From Clostridiales bacterium (GTDB lineage: Bacteria > Bacillota > Clostridia > Oscillospirales > Butyricicoccaceae): a DNA stretch of 64,000 nucleotides. This document shows positions 18,358-27,705 of this stretch, one piece after another (within the stretch, counting starts at the first letter, position 1; every line of letters starts with the position of its first letter). Under the pieces are notes generated by a model. The model was not told where the DNA came from. It did not search any database and saw only the letters and a program-made list of their open reading frames with translations. Made by a program: the position numbers and the translations under genes. The stretch lies in contig DYCA01000005.1 in NCBI GenBank assembly GCA_019418305.1, positions 8,384-72,383 on the forward strand, in the 5' to 3' direction.

Positions 18358-18762
18358 TCAAAGCATTTGCAGCAACTCAATCTGTTCGCCGGACGGGCCG
18401 GTAAAGAACCAGTTCTGCAGACCGCCGAAGGTCTCCGGCATCACCTTTTTCTCCGGTGTCATGAACGAGATTATCCCTGCAGCCTTAATGGCAGCGGCTG
18501 CTTTATCCAAATCATCCACATAGACTGCAAAATGCGGAATGCTGCCCTCTCCCGCGGGCACCAGCTCGCCTTCCGGCGGCTCAATGAGTTCGAGCAGAAA
18601 CCCACCGAATTCCACCAATGTGAGTTTCTTCTCCCCCTCCGGCACCTGCACACTGTCTCGCTTATAAACGCTGCCGCCAATCTTTTCATAAAACGCAATG
18701 CTTTCTTCCATATCGGCAGTATAGATTGCGACATGCCCCAAGCCCTTGTATAATTCCTTCAT
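18358..18762 (-). CDS. VOC (glyoxalase/bleomycin-resistance) family protein
   Basis: 134-residue metalloenzyme-fold protein with two beta-alpha-beta-beta-beta modules. The first module is GLGHVAIYTADMEESIAFYEKIGG, with VEFGGFLLELIEPP ending in a probable metal Glu. The second is IPHFAVYVDDLDKAAAAIKAAG, ending GPSGEQIELLQM with His and Glu in ligand positions. It resembles lactoylglutathione-lyase-like or epimerase-like members; the substrate is unknown. Start ATG 18762 has GGAGG 10 bases upstream. It lies between iolD and the symporter. Confidence 0.85.
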   Translation of the reverse strand: MKELYKGLGHVAIYTADMEESIAFYEKIGGSVYKRDSVQVPEGEKKLTLVEFGGFLLELIEPPEGELVPAGEGSIPHFAVYVDDLDKAAAAIKAAGIISFMTPEKKVMPETFGGLQNWFFTGPSGEQIELLQML

Positions 18763-18845
18763 AGCTGACAAGCCTCCTTTATATCGTTATCATTTTACCA
18801 TATTCCAACGCTCATGCAAAGCCTTTCCCTCCATATAGCGCAAGG

Positions 18846-18876
18846 AAAAAGGGCCGTCCCAAACGGGACAGCCCTG
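18846..18876 (-). terminator. terminator after the sodium:solute symporter
   Basis: An AGGGC-GTCCC stem (one mismatch) closes over AAAC and is followed on the minus strand by TTTTTCC, 15 bases past the symporter stop. Confidence 0.8.
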
Positions 18877-18890
18877 CATTTATGTACCTT

Positions 18891-20612
18891 TTATTCCTGC
18901 ACCGTCTCGGTAACCGAGGTCGATGCATGATTTGCCTGATAACGTTCAAAGGTAGAGGTCTCGCTCTTGCCGAAGCCGAGCGGAGAGAAGATGACGTATG
19001 CGATAACCATGATGAGCAGCGTAACCGTCGCCCAAACCTTTCCATTCTTCCACGGCGTCATATCAACCGCCTTAGCGTCATGCAGGATAAAGTCTTCCGG
19101 ACGCGGATTCTTCTTGACGATAACCCACATCAGCAGCATATCGAACACGAACAAAATCGCAGTGAAGTACAGATAGTGAACATCCTTCAGCCACGGGATA
19201 ACATTGCGCAGGCCAAACTGCAAGGTGAAATACAGCACAACATGAACCGGAATAACGATTTTCGCTGCGATGGAGGGTACCTTCTTCCAGAAGAAGCCGC
19301 ACAGCAGGCAGACAAAAATCGGGGTATTAAACGCAGCAAACGCCGAGTTTACAAAGCTCGTGATACCGCCCATGTACAGCATAAACGGGCTCATGATAGT
19401 GGATACGATTGCAACAATTGTGCCAAAATTCTGGCCGACCTTTACCATATGTGCATCGGATGCAGTCGGATTGAAAATCGGACGATGAATATCCAGCGCA
19501 TAAATGGTGGATGCAGAGTTAAGTACCGAGTTAAAGGACGAGAGAATCGCACCGAACATAACAGCCGCAAAGAAACCAAGGACCGGCTTAGGCATTACCT
19601 GTGCAACCAGCATCGGATAAGCCGAGTCACCGCTGCCCCAGTCCTGACCGGGATATGCCAGCGCACAGATAACGCCCGGCACAACGATAATCAGCGGAGT
19701 CATGATTTTGAGGAAGCCCGCGAATACCGCACCCTTCTGCGCTTCCTTGAGGTTCTTTGCGCCGAAGGCACGCTGAATGATGGACTGGTTGGTCGCCCAG
19801 TAGTACATGTTATTAACCAGCAGACCGGTCAGCAGCAGCGGCCACGGGAGCCACGGCTCGGGAGAATTTACCTCGTTAATCGCGTTCAGATACGCCGGGT
19901 CGGTATGCAGGAACTTGTCAAAGCCATCCATGAAACTGCCGTCGCCGCCCAACTGTCCGGACAGGAACATAAAGCCGAACACCGGCACCAGCAGGCCGCC
20001 GACAATCAGGCCCAAGCCGTTGATGGAGTCAGACAATGCAATTGCCTTCAAACCGCCAAAGATGGCGTAAATCGAACCGACAATCGCAGTAGCCACACAC
20101 ACGATGGCGATAGCTGCAAAATACGAAATGCCGAACATTTTATCCAAACCAAAGATATTCACAAACACCTGTGCGCCGGCATACAGGATGTTCGGCAGCA
20201 TGATGACAACATAGCTCAGCAGCACGATAATCGAAACCAAACGACGTGTGCCGGCATCATAGCGCTGCTCAAAAAACTGCGGAATAGTCGTCAAGCCGGT
20301 CTTGAGGTACCTCGGCATCAGCACGAAGGCTAAAATAACCAGCGCGATTGCGGAAGTAACTTCCCAGCCCATCGTACTCATACCGACGCGAACCGCCTGA
20401 CCGTTGTTGCCGACCAGCTGCTCGGCAGACAGGTTGGTCATCAGCAGAGAACCCGCAATAACCGGACCGGTTAAGCCACGGCCAGCCAGATAATAGCCGT
20501 CCTGCGTATCCAGATTATCGCCGCGGGTTTTCCACCACGAGATAACTGCGACGAGCGCCGTGAATGCCACAAAGGAAATCGCGGTGAACGCCAAGGAATT
20601 AAAAAACTGCAT
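18891..20612 (-). CDS. sodium:solute symporter (SSS/SglT family), possible inositol transporter
   Basis: 573-residue membrane transporter with about 14 hydrophobic helices. The SSS signatures are GYYLAGRGLTGPVIAGSLLMTNLSAEQLVG (substrate/Na+ region), a long GGLKAIALSDSINGLGLIVGG helix, and AVMFGAILSSFNSVLNSASTIYALDI, which holds the Na2-site Ser residues. The family includes glucose, sialic acid and inositol carriers. Its place directly after the iol genes makes myo-inositol the best guess, as inference only. Start ATG 20612 has AAGGGGAG 6 bases upstream. It is transcribed alone, with its own promoter and terminator. Confidence 0.88.
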   Translation of the reverse strand: MQFFNSLAFTAISFVAFTALVAVISWWKTRGDNLDTQDGYYLAGRGLTGPVIAGSLLMTNLSAEQLVGNNGQAVRVGMSTMGWEVTSAIALVILAFVLMPRYLKTGLTTIPQFFEQRYDAGTRRLVSIIVLLSYVVIMLPNILYAGAQVFVNIFGLDKMFGISYFAAIAIVCVATAIVGSIYAIFGGLKAIALSDSINGLGLIVGGLLVPVFGFMFLSGQLGGDGSFMDGFDKFLHTDPAYLNAINEVNSPEPWLPWPLLLTGLLVNNMYYWATNQSIIQRAFGAKNLKEAQKGAVFAGFLKIMTPLIIVVPGVICALAYPGQDWGSGDSAYPMLVAQVMPKPVLGFFAAVMFGAILSSFNSVLNSASTIYALDIHRPIFNPTASDAHMVKVGQNFGTIVAIVSTIMSPFMLYMGGITSFVNSAFAAFNTPIFVCLLCGFFWKKVPSIAAKIVIPVHVVLYFTLQFGLRNVIPWLKDVHYLYFTAILFVFDMLLMWVIVKKNPRPEDFILHDAKAVDMTPWKNGKVWATVTLLIMVIAYVIFSPLGFGKSETSTFERYQANHASTSVTETVQE

Positions 20613-20796
20613 GTTTTTCTCCCCTTCTTGTTTTTCTTTCTTTCCCGGTTCAGAGGCATTCCGCTTCACACACTCCCCAGTAATGCGAAGCAGCCGTTTT
20701 GCGGGCGCGCGCACGCAAGCGCCCAAAAAAACAGATCACCAGTTTTCACTGAAGATCCTGACGTGCACGATAGCCGCGCCTCATTTCCCGTCATTC

Positions 20797-20825
20797 ATTT
20801 TAGCACCATGTTCCTATATTGGCAA
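20797..20825 (-). promoter_or_regulatory. predicted promoter of the sodium:solute symporter
   Basis: Minus strand TTGCCA (20825-20820), 17 bases, TAAAAT (20802-20797). This leaves a long leader of roughly 180 bases before the ATG, in which I see no recognised riboswitch. Confidence 0.5.
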
Positions 20826-20983
20826 AACATTTTTAAGCCATTTTTAGCACTTTGGTTAGTTGCACATAATCCAATTCTCTTTTTTGTAAAATTCGCACTA
20901 ATTAATTTTTATTATCACAAGAAATTGACCATTTCTTCACCATTTCAGTACCCAAAACATATTGTTCATTTTTCACAAAAAAG

Positions 20984-21021
20984 TGCAAAAAGCGCTTCGC
21001 GCCAATGACGCGGAGCGCTTC
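20984..21021 (-). terminator. terminator after the LTA-synthase-like gene
   Basis: AGCGCT-GCGC stem with a 6-base loop and one internal mismatch, 6 bases past the stop. On the minus strand it is followed by TTTTTGCACTTTTTT. Confidence 0.8.
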
Positions 21022-21026
21022 TCACC

Positions 21027-22970
21027 TCACGGCTCATACCATGCATCGTCTCGCTTTTTTACATCGAACAGATGCGCATACTGCACCATCTGGTATTCAG
21101 CCAGCAGCGTATCTGACTCGACATTTTCCATCGCAAACCAGCTCCCGTCCGGTAAGTAATAGCCTGTGTTATTGATGCGCGGTATCTGCTCCCGCACTGC
21201 CAAGCGAAGTGCGTCATATCCTGATGTCGCACAGCCCAACGAATCCAGCGCAAAAGCGGTCAAGTAATTGGTGCTGATTTGCACATCCTGCTGTTCTTCA
21301 ATATCATAATTGGCCCAGATGAAAAATGAAGCAAGCTTTTTCTTCTGCTTTTGTTCGGAGCTTTGCTCCTCATCCGGAGTTTCCATCAGCTCTTCATAAA
21401 ACGCACTCGACAAATTCGGCTGATGATCACCAAAAAAGATGATAGCCGTTGGCTCATCTACCGCAGAAAAGTACGCAATCAGTTCTTCAATCGCTGCATC
21501 GCTGCGCTTTACCAGCGACAAGTATTCGTCTACCTCAGGATATTTCCCCGCATATTCTCCCGTCAAATGGATGGTCTGCTCAAAGTTATCGTTCTCATCC
21601 GGCACATAGCCGCCATGATTCTGCATGGTTACATTGAACAGGAACAGCGGCGCATCCGACTGCTTGTTTTCGAATACCTCAAAGATTTTGCGATAATTCT
21701 CGCTGTCGCTGATAAAGCTGCGTACCCGTTCGGCATCTGTCCCAAAAGCATCCTCATACAACTGTGTATCAAAGCCAAACCGTTCATACACCTGCTGGCG
21801 GTTCCACGAAGTTGCGCGATACGGATGCAGCGATACGGTCTGATAGCCCTGCTCAGATAAACCGGATACCAGCCCCGGCGTCGCCTGCTTGACATACATC
21901 TGATACGGCGAGCAACCGTACGGCAAGAACGCCATTGTGTCCCCCGTCAGCACTTCAAACTCAGTCGTCGCCGTTCCACCGCCAAAGACAGACACCAGCA
22001 AATCCCCGGTAATCGTATTCTCCTTCCCTTTCAGCGAATGTAAAAACGGCAGATAATCTTCGTTTGTCTCAAACTCCCCTACATCATGCAAATCCGCAAA
22101 GGATTCGTTCATAATCATGATGATATTCGGGCGAATTTCTCCCTGTGCTCCGTCATATTCCTCGGTAATCTGCTCCAATGCCCCGGCCGAATACCCTGCC
22201 GGCTGCTCTACAATGGCATTGCCCGCTGTCCGGCAAAAATAATACCATTCACTGTATTCCAGATTGCCCTGCCAAAAACCAAAACTATCGCCTGCAAGTT
22301 GTAAGCCATATAGCCAGCAGCAAAGCAGCAATGATACCGTGATAAACTGCCAACGCCTTGGTGTCGCCACACGGCGCATCCGCCAGACAGCAACACAAAA
22401 CAGCACAGCAATCCCGACCGTCTGCAAAACAGAAAGCTCCATCGGTACCGAATAATTCGCTGCGACATTTTTTGCCGTGCCAATGGCAAAAATATCACTC
22501 AGCAACACCGGTGTGCCGCGGAACACGGTCACATAATGGTCAATGAGCGCATACAACAACGTCAGGCCCATGCCGATATTGGTTGTCCAGCGAATATTGC
22601 CGACAAACACATAGACAATCCCAAATACGGCTGCGTGAGCAAGATACCCCTGCCAAATCGCCGTATTCCCCACCAGAATACCGCCTTTGACCACATACTC
22701 GGTCAGCAGTAACGCAAACGAACTGGCTGCCAGCAGCACCAGAATGTCATGTACGGCCAGTTCAAATGACGATGCCCGTCTGCGCGGACGCAGCAGCAGC
22801 GGCAGTGCCGCTAAAACCCCCAACGGCTCCTGACTTTCCGGACGATAAAAAATCGTACCCTTGCGGAGCAGATACACCGCCGCATAAATGAGCAGCACTG
22901 CTAGCACTGCATTGACGATATAACTTAAAATTATCCTGCCTTTTGCTTGTTTTTTACATTTGGGGCACAC
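21027..22970 (-). CDS. LTA synthase family protein (membrane sulfatase-type transferase)
   Basis: 647-residue member of the alkaline phosphatase/sulfatase superfamily, related to lipoteichoic acid synthase and glycerol-phosphate transferases. About five N-terminal membrane helices precede the extracellular catalytic domain. That domain begins RPNIIMIMNESFADL (metal Asn/Glu and the loop before the nucleophile), with TTEFEVLTG (nucleophile Thr region), SLHPYRATSWNR, NVTMQNHGGY and FFGDHQPNL (metal Asp and His). The start is GTG 22970, 10 bases after AGAAGGAG. The protein begins CPKCKKQAKG, a possible half zinc-ribbon. It probably adds phosphoglycerol to a surface lipid or glycan. Confidence 0.88.
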   Translation of the reverse strand: MCPKCKKQAKGRIILSYIVNAVLAVLLIYAAVYLLRKGTIFYRPESQEPLGVLAALPLLLRPRRRASSFELAVHDILVLLAASSFALLLTEYVVKGGILVGNTAIWQGYLAHAAVFGIVYVFVGNIRWTTNIGMGLTLLYALIDHYVTVFRGTPVLLSDIFAIGTAKNVAANYSVPMELSVLQTVGIAVLFCVAVWRMRRVATPRRWQFITVSLLLCCWLYGLQLAGDSFGFWQGNLEYSEWYYFCRTAGNAIVEQPAGYSAGALEQITEEYDGAQGEIRPNIIMIMNESFADLHDVGEFETNEDYLPFLHSLKGKENTITGDLLVSVFGGGTATTEFEVLTGDTMAFLPYGCSPYQMYVKQATPGLVSGLSEQGYQTVSLHPYRATSWNRQQVYERFGFDTQLYEDAFGTDAERVRSFISDSENYRKIFEVFENKQSDAPLFLFNVTMQNHGGYVPDENDNFEQTIHLTGEYAGKYPEVDEYLSLVKRSDAAIEELIAYFSAVDEPTAIIFFGDHQPNLSSAFYEELMETPDEEQSSEQKQKKKLASFFIWANYDIEEQQDVQISTNYLTAFALDSLGCATSGYDALRLAVREQIPRINNTGYYLPDGSWFAMENVESDTLLAEYQMVQYAHLFDVKKRDDAWYEP

Positions 22971-22995
22971 GTTTGCTTTTCTCCTTCTGAAAAGT

Positions 22996-23030
22996 AGAAA
23001 AAGCCGCTACGGGCCTGCCGCAGCGGCTTT
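22996..23030 (-). terminator. terminator after aspS
   Basis: Stem AAAGCCGCT-CGG with a 5-base loop and one mismatch, 14 bases past the aspS stop. On the minus strand it is followed by TTTTTCTACTTTT. Confidence 0.82.
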
Positions 23031-23043
23031 GTTCAGTCTGCTG

Positions 23044-24855
23044 TTATGCTTCCGGTTCGCTTTCCACACGGGTGACGGCAATGGACAAATCATCCAACTG
23101 CTTGGCATCCACGGTATCCGGACAGCTCATCATCAAATCGGACGCATTCTGCACCTTGGGGAAAGCAATCACGTCGCGAATGGAGTCCAGCCCCGCCAGC
23201 AGCATGCACAGACGGTCCAGACCATAAGCAAGGCCGCCATGCGGGGGCGCACCGTAGGAGAACGCCGTAATCAGGTGTCCGAACTGCTCCTTGGCACGCT
23301 CCTCTGTAAAGCCGAGTGCCTCGAACATCTTGGTCTGCAGCTCCGAATCATGGATACGAATCGAACCGCCGCCCAGCTCGCAGCCGTTGAGAATAATATC
23401 ATACGCCTTGGCGCGCACCTTGGCCGGCTCGGTATCCAGCAGCGGAATGTCCTCGTCCATCGGCGCGGTGAAGGGATGATGCTTGGCAACCAAACGGTTC
23501 TCTTCCTCGCTGTACTCAAACTGCGGGAACTCAGTGACCCACAGGAGCTTGAAGTCGTCCTTCTTGGCAAGACCCAGACGTTTTGCCAGCTCACAGCGCA
23601 GCGCACCCAGCGAAACGAGTGCCGTTTCCTCGGAGGCGTCTGCAACCACAAACAGCACGTCATTTTCATGCATGTCCGCGCGCTCCTTGATGGCTGCGAT
23701 TTCTTCCTCGGTTAGGAACTTGGCAAAGGACGAGGTCATCGAACCATCGGCGGCAACCTTCATCCACGCAAGGCCCTTTGCACGATAGGTCTTAACGAAA
23801 TCTGTCAGCTTATCAATTTCCTTACGCGGGAACTTGTCGGCATAACCGTTGATGTTAATCAGCCGTACCGTACCGCCGGCCTCAACCGCACCCTTAAACA
23901 CGCCGAAGCCGCAGTTTGCCGCAATATCCGAAATATCCTTGATCTCAAAGCCAAAGCGGGTATCCGGCTTATCCGAACCGAAGCGGTCCATTGCCTCGCG
24001 CCAGGTCAAACGCGGCAGCGGCAACTGGATATCGATATCCAGCACTTCCTTGAACACGCGTTTGAGGAAACCCTCATTGACCGCGATGACATCATCCTGC
24101 TCGACAAAGCTCATCTCAAGGTCGATTTGGGTAAACTCAGGCTGACGGTCGGCACGCAGATCCTCGTCGCGGAAACAGCGGGTGATCTGGATATAACGGT
24201 CCATACCCGACAGCATCAGGAGCTGCTTATACTGCTGCGGCGACTGCGGCAGCGCATAAAACTTACCCGGATGCACGCGGGACGGCACAAGGTAATCTCG
24301 CGCGCCCTCGGGCGTAGACTTGGTCAGCATCGGCGTTTCAATCTCGATGAAACCCTGCTCGTCAAAATAATTGCGAGCCACCTGGGTCACACGATGGCGC
24401 AGCATCAGATTCTTCTGCATGGAAGGACGACGCAGATCGAGGTAGCGGTACTTCAGGCGCACCTGATCGCCGACCTCCTTGGAATCGTCAATCTCAAACG
24501 GCGTGGTCTCCGCCTTGGACAAGATGCGGATGTCCTCGGCAATGATTTCGACCTCACCGGTCGGCATCTTTTTGTTGATGGCGGCCTCGTCGCGCGCAAC
24601 CAGCTTGCCGCGCACCGCAACGACAAACTCCGTGCGGCAGGTAAAGGCAATGTTGAACAGCTCGGCGTTGACCGACTTATCGAACGTGCACTGCACGATG
24701 CCTGCGCGGTCGCGCACGAGCAGGAACAGTACACCGCCGTTATCACGTACACGGTCAACCCAGCCGTTGACCGTGACCGTCTGGCCCGCATCAGCAAGGC
24801 GCAGGTCGCCGCACATATGCGTGCGCTTCATGCCCGCGATAGATGTGTTATTCAT
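23044..24855 (-). CDS. aspS: aspartyl-tRNA synthetase
   Basis: Class II synthetase charging tRNA-Asp, 603 residues, full bacterial length. It has the N-terminal OB anticodon-binding domain (TVNGWVDRVRDNGGVLFLLVRDRAGIVQC), motif 1 around FDEQGFIEIETPMLTKSTPEGARDYLVP, and motif 2 (CFRDEDLRADRQPEFTQIDLEMSF). The bacterial GAD insertion sits mid-protein, with HHPFTAPMDED after it and motif 3 GLAYGLDRL near the end. It follows hisS by 37 bases; the hisS-aspS pair is a common Firmicutes operon. No T-box leader is visible ahead of the pair. Confidence 0.97.
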   Translation of the reverse strand: MNNTSIAGMKRTHMCGDLRLADAGQTVTVNGWVDRVRDNGGVLFLLVRDRAGIVQCTFDKSVNAELFNIAFTCRTEFVVAVRGKLVARDEAAINKKMPTGEVEIIAEDIRILSKAETTPFEIDDSKEVGDQVRLKYRYLDLRRPSMQKNLMLRHRVTQVARNYFDEQGFIEIETPMLTKSTPEGARDYLVPSRVHPGKFYALPQSPQQYKQLLMLSGMDRYIQITRCFRDEDLRADRQPEFTQIDLEMSFVEQDDVIAVNEGFLKRVFKEVLDIDIQLPLPRLTWREAMDRFGSDKPDTRFGFEIKDISDIAANCGFGVFKGAVEAGGTVRLININGYADKFPRKEIDKLTDFVKTYRAKGLAWMKVAADGSMTSSFAKFLTEEEIAAIKERADMHENDVLFVVADASEETALVSLGALRCELAKRLGLAKKDDFKLLWVTEFPQFEYSEEENRLVAKHHPFTAPMDEDIPLLDTEPAKVRAKAYDIILNGCELGGGSIRIHDSELQTKMFEALGFTEERAKEQFGHLITAFSYGAPPHGGLAYGLDRLCMLLAGLDSIRDVIAFPKVQNASDLMMSCPDTVDAKQLDDLSIAVTRVESEPEA

Positions 24856-24892
24856 GTTTATCAGTCCTCATCTATGATTTTTCAAATACTTT

Positions 24893-26251
24893 TCACTTGT
24901 CGCAGATAACCTTGCCCTGATTTTTGGCGACAAGACCGTCCCGGATGCGGGTGATAGCGTCGTCAAGCGATACCTTGACCTGCTCACCAGAGTCCATGTC
25001 CTTGACCGCAACGACGTTTTCCTGAATTTCATCCTCACCGAGGAAGATGACATACGGGATACCCAGCTTGTCCGCATAGCCAATCTTATGTTTGAATTTC
25101 TTCTGCTCGCTGTACAGCTGCGTGCGGATACCTGCCTTACGCAGGCGAGTCGCAAGTGCAATGGCCGCACCCATATCGTCCGTCATCGGCAGGATAAGCA
25201 CATCAGCAGGCGCGCAATTCTGTTTGTCGTTCAGATAGCCCTGCTCTCCCAGCACATAGAACAAACGAGTCAGACCGATCGAAATGCCGACACCCGGCAG
25301 TTGCTTATCGGTATAATACTCTGCAAGGTTGTCATAGCGGCCACCTGAACAGATGGAACCGATCTCCGGATGATCCAGCATCGCCGTCTCGTATACCGTG
25401 CCGGTGTAATAATCCAGACCGCGCGCGATCGTCAGATCGATTTCAAAGTGATCGTCCGGCACACCAAAAGCAGTCATGTACTGCGCAACCGTTTTCAGCT
25501 CATCCGCACCCTGATCGAACACCTCGTTTTTGCCCTTGTAGCCCTCGAGCGCTGCAAGAATACCCTGCGTACCGCCCGGTGTTGCAATAAACGCCAGCAG
25601 CTCATCTGCCGTGTCCGCGGTCACACCAAAATCGTCCACCAGAATGGCTTTTACCTTTTCCGCACCGATCTTTTCCAGCTTGTCAATCGTGCGCATCACG
25701 TCGCCCGCCTTTTCAGTCAGGCCGAGGATGGCAAAAAAGCCGTTAAGCACCTTGCGGTTATTGATGCGAATCTTGAAACGTTCCAAGCCGAGAGAAGTGA
25801 AAGTTTTATAGATGATGCTGGGCACTTCGGCTTCGTTGATGATATCCAGTTTGCCGTCACCGATAACGTCGATATCCGCCTGATAAAACTCACGGAAACG
25901 GCCGCGCTGTGCGCGCTCGCCGCGGTACACCTTGCCAATCTGGAATCGGCGGAACGGAAAGGTCAACTCACCGTAATGCTGCGCCACATATTTTGCCAGC
26001 GGCACTGTGAGGTCAAAGCGCAGCGACAGGTCGCTGTCGCCCTTTGTGAAGCGGTAAATCTGCTTCTCGGTCTCTCCGCCGCCTTTGGCAAGCAACACCT
26101 CGGAGGATTCAATCAGCGGCGTGTCCAGCGGATAAAAGCCGTACAAGGCATAGGTCTCGCGCAGCACCTGCATGATTCGCTCCATCTGCACCTGCGGAGC
26201 AGGCAGCAGTTCCATAAAGCCGGACAGAGTTCTGGGTTTCACTTTTTCCAT
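24893..26251 (-). CDS. hisS: histidyl-tRNA synthetase
   Basis: Class II synthetase charging tRNA-His, 452 residues. Motif 2 is FRRFQIGKVYRGERAQRGRFREFYQADIDVIG; the His-specific loop is ARGLDYYTGTVYE. Motif 3 is GISIGLTRL, and the C-terminal anticodon domain is present (ADVLILPM). It lies 77 bases after mgsA and just ahead of aspS. Confidence 0.96.
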   Translation of the reverse strand: MEKVKPRTLSGFMELLPAPQVQMERIMQVLRETYALYGFYPLDTPLIESSEVLLAKGGGETEKQIYRFTKGDSDLSLRFDLTVPLAKYVAQHYGELTFPFRRFQIGKVYRGERAQRGRFREFYQADIDVIGDGKLDIINEAEVPSIIYKTFTSLGLERFKIRINNRKVLNGFFAILGLTEKAGDVMRTIDKLEKIGAEKVKAILVDDFGVTADTADELLAFIATPGGTQGILAALEGYKGKNEVFDQGADELKTVAQYMTAFGVPDDHFEIDLTIARGLDYYTGTVYETAMLDHPEIGSICSGGRYDNLAEYYTDKQLPGVGISIGLTRLFYVLGEQGYLNDKQNCAPADVLILPMTDDMGAAIALATRLRKAGIRTQLYSEQKKFKHKIGYADKLGIPYVIFLGEDEIQENVVAVKDMDSGEQVKVSLDDAITRIRDGLVAKNQGKVICDK

Positions 26252-26328
26252 ACTTTTTGATTCTCCTCAAGACAGACGATTGCACCGAATAGGCCCATCT
26301 GCCCATCCGGTGCATTGCTTTCTGTCGT

Positions 26329-26739
26329 TTATTTTTTATTCTTGGGGTTGACGATATTACGCCAATCCAGATCACCGCGGTCGAGACCAAGGATGAGCAT
26401 TTCGGCCGTTGCGGAATTGGTTGCAATCGGAATATTATGCATATCGCACAGACGGGCAATGGCGTGCACATCCGGCTCATACTGCGAATTGGACATAGGA
26501 TCACGGAAAAACAGGACAAGGTCGATTTCGTTATACGCAACACGGGACGCTATCTGCTCCTCACCGCCTTGCATGCCTGCCAGACACTTATCAATCTTCA
26601 GGCCGGTTGCCTCTTCCACGAATTTTCCCGTTGTGCCGGTTGCACAAATATCATGCTTTGCCAGAATACCACAATACGCCATACAGAACTGAACCATCAG
26701 CTCCTTTTTCCGGTCGTGTGCGATAAGTGCTATGTTCAT
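26329..26739 (-). CDS. mgsA: methylglyoxal synthase
   Basis: MgsA turns dihydroxyacetone phosphate into methylglyoxal and phosphate, a bypass of lower glycolysis under phosphate limitation. The 136-residue protein starts NIALIAHDRKKELM, with CATGTTGKFVEEATGL (phosphate loop), LFFRDPMSNSQYEPDVHAIARLCDMHNIPIATNSATAEM. The usual GGDQQ with the catalytic Asp is GGEEQ here, and the usual PHDPD is QYEPD, so two active-site positions differ from the E. coli enzyme. Start ATG 26739 follows AAAGGGG. Placement after the mre/minD block is common in Clostridia. Confidence 0.88.
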   Translation of the reverse strand: MNIALIAHDRKKELMVQFCMAYCGILAKHDICATGTTGKFVEEATGLKIDKCLAGMQGGEEQIASRVAYNEIDLVLFFRDPMSNSQYEPDVHAIARLCDMHNIPIATNSATAEMLILGLDRGDLDWRNIVNPKNKK

Positions 26740-26861
26740 TTCCGAAACATCCCCTTTCCACGTACCACATATATGCTGTTTCCACTCTCTTATTGCGTCA
26801 GGCAACGCTGTTTGGTTGCTGATGTTTTGCAGAGAAGATGCTTTACCATATATTACGCTGT

Positions 26862-27605
26862 TCAGATACGAATGAGCGGTACCCGTTCTCCGTCCAACCG
26901 ACGGGCTATGTTTTGAAAGGCACGTGCTGCACCCGTATGCTTGACCGATAAAATGCTCTTTCCGCTGTTGCCGCAGGAAATCAAATCCTCATCCTCCGGC
27001 ACAACGCCCAAAAGCGGCAGCCCCGCTTCATCCATCGCGTCGTCGATATTGCCCGACTTGCCGCGGCAGATAAGCTGCGGACGCACCCGATTGAGCACCA
27101 TGCGAATGCGCTGGATACAATATTCCTCTTCCAGCTTGCGCGCACACCGCTCCGCCCCGCGGATGCAGGCGCGGTCGGTTGACGTAACAACAACCGCCTG
27201 CGTCGCAATATGCGCCAGAAAAGAAAGCTCCGCAGGCAGCCCGGCAGGACCGTCCACCAACAGGTAATCAAACGCAGCTTCCTCCGCCTGTACAGCCAGC
27301 TGCTCCATGCCGCGCTCGCTGAGCGCGGGCAGTGCCACCGGCGCTGTCAGTAAGTACAGGCTCTGATACTCCGGATGCCGCGCCATGGCGTCGCCGAGCG
27401 GCACAGCGCCGCCCGCCACATCAGCAAAGGAATAAACCACCCTGTCCGACATACCCAGCACAATATCCAGATTTCGAAGGCCGCAGTCGCCGTCGATCAG
27501 GAGCACGCGGTGGCCAATCTGCGCCAACGCAGCGCCCACGCCCGCTGTAAAGGAGGTTTTCCCTGTGCCGCCCTTACCGGACGCAACCAGAATCACCTTC
27601 AACAT
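26862..27605 (-). CDS. minD: septum site-determining protein MinD (MinD/ParA ATPase)
   Basis: Membrane-associated ATPase that positions the division septum. The 247-residue protein has the deviant Walker A VASGKGGTGKTSFTAGVGAALA, the IDGDCGLRNLDIVLGM switch region, and FDYLLVDGPAGL (Walker B), then NRVRPQL. The C-terminus (AFQNIARRLDGERVPLIRI) is an amphipathic stretch likely to bind membrane. No minC or minE gene is adjacent, unlike many clostridia with mreCD-PBP2-minCDE. Start ATG 27605 has GGAGG upstream. A weak promoter (TTGACG, then TACAAT/CAATAT) lies in the 100-base gap after PBP2. Confidence 0.92.
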   Translation of the reverse strand: MLKVILVASGKGGTGKTSFTAGVGAALAQIGHRVLLIDGDCGLRNLDIVLGMSDRVVYSFADVAGGAVPLGDAMARHPEYQSLYLLTAPVALPALSERGMEQLAVQAEEAAFDYLLVDGPAGLPAELSFLAHIATQAVVVTSTDRACIRGAERCARKLEEEYCIQRIRMVLNRVRPQLICRGKSGNIDDAMDEAGLPLLGVVPEDEDLISCGNSGKSILSVKHTGAARAFQNIARRLDGERVPLIRI

Positions 27606-27705
27606 ACCGCCTCCGAAATAGAAAAACTTATATATTGTATTATAAACTACCAACCGTCAATTTACAAGCATTTGTGCAAAGTTTTTATTGCACTGAAACA
27701 TTCCG

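Larger units (their letters stand above)
20613..21026. other. non-coding region upstream of the symporter
   Basis: 414 bases without a supported gene. It contains the symporter promoter and a 200-base leader. A direct repeat of ACCATTTC lies at about 20928-20947. The terminator of the sulfatase gene is at 20984-21021. Confidence 0.5.

Noticed and set aside
26252-26328. T-box leader before hisS
   Set aside because: The gap is only 77 bases and lacks a specifier loop or T-box consensus.
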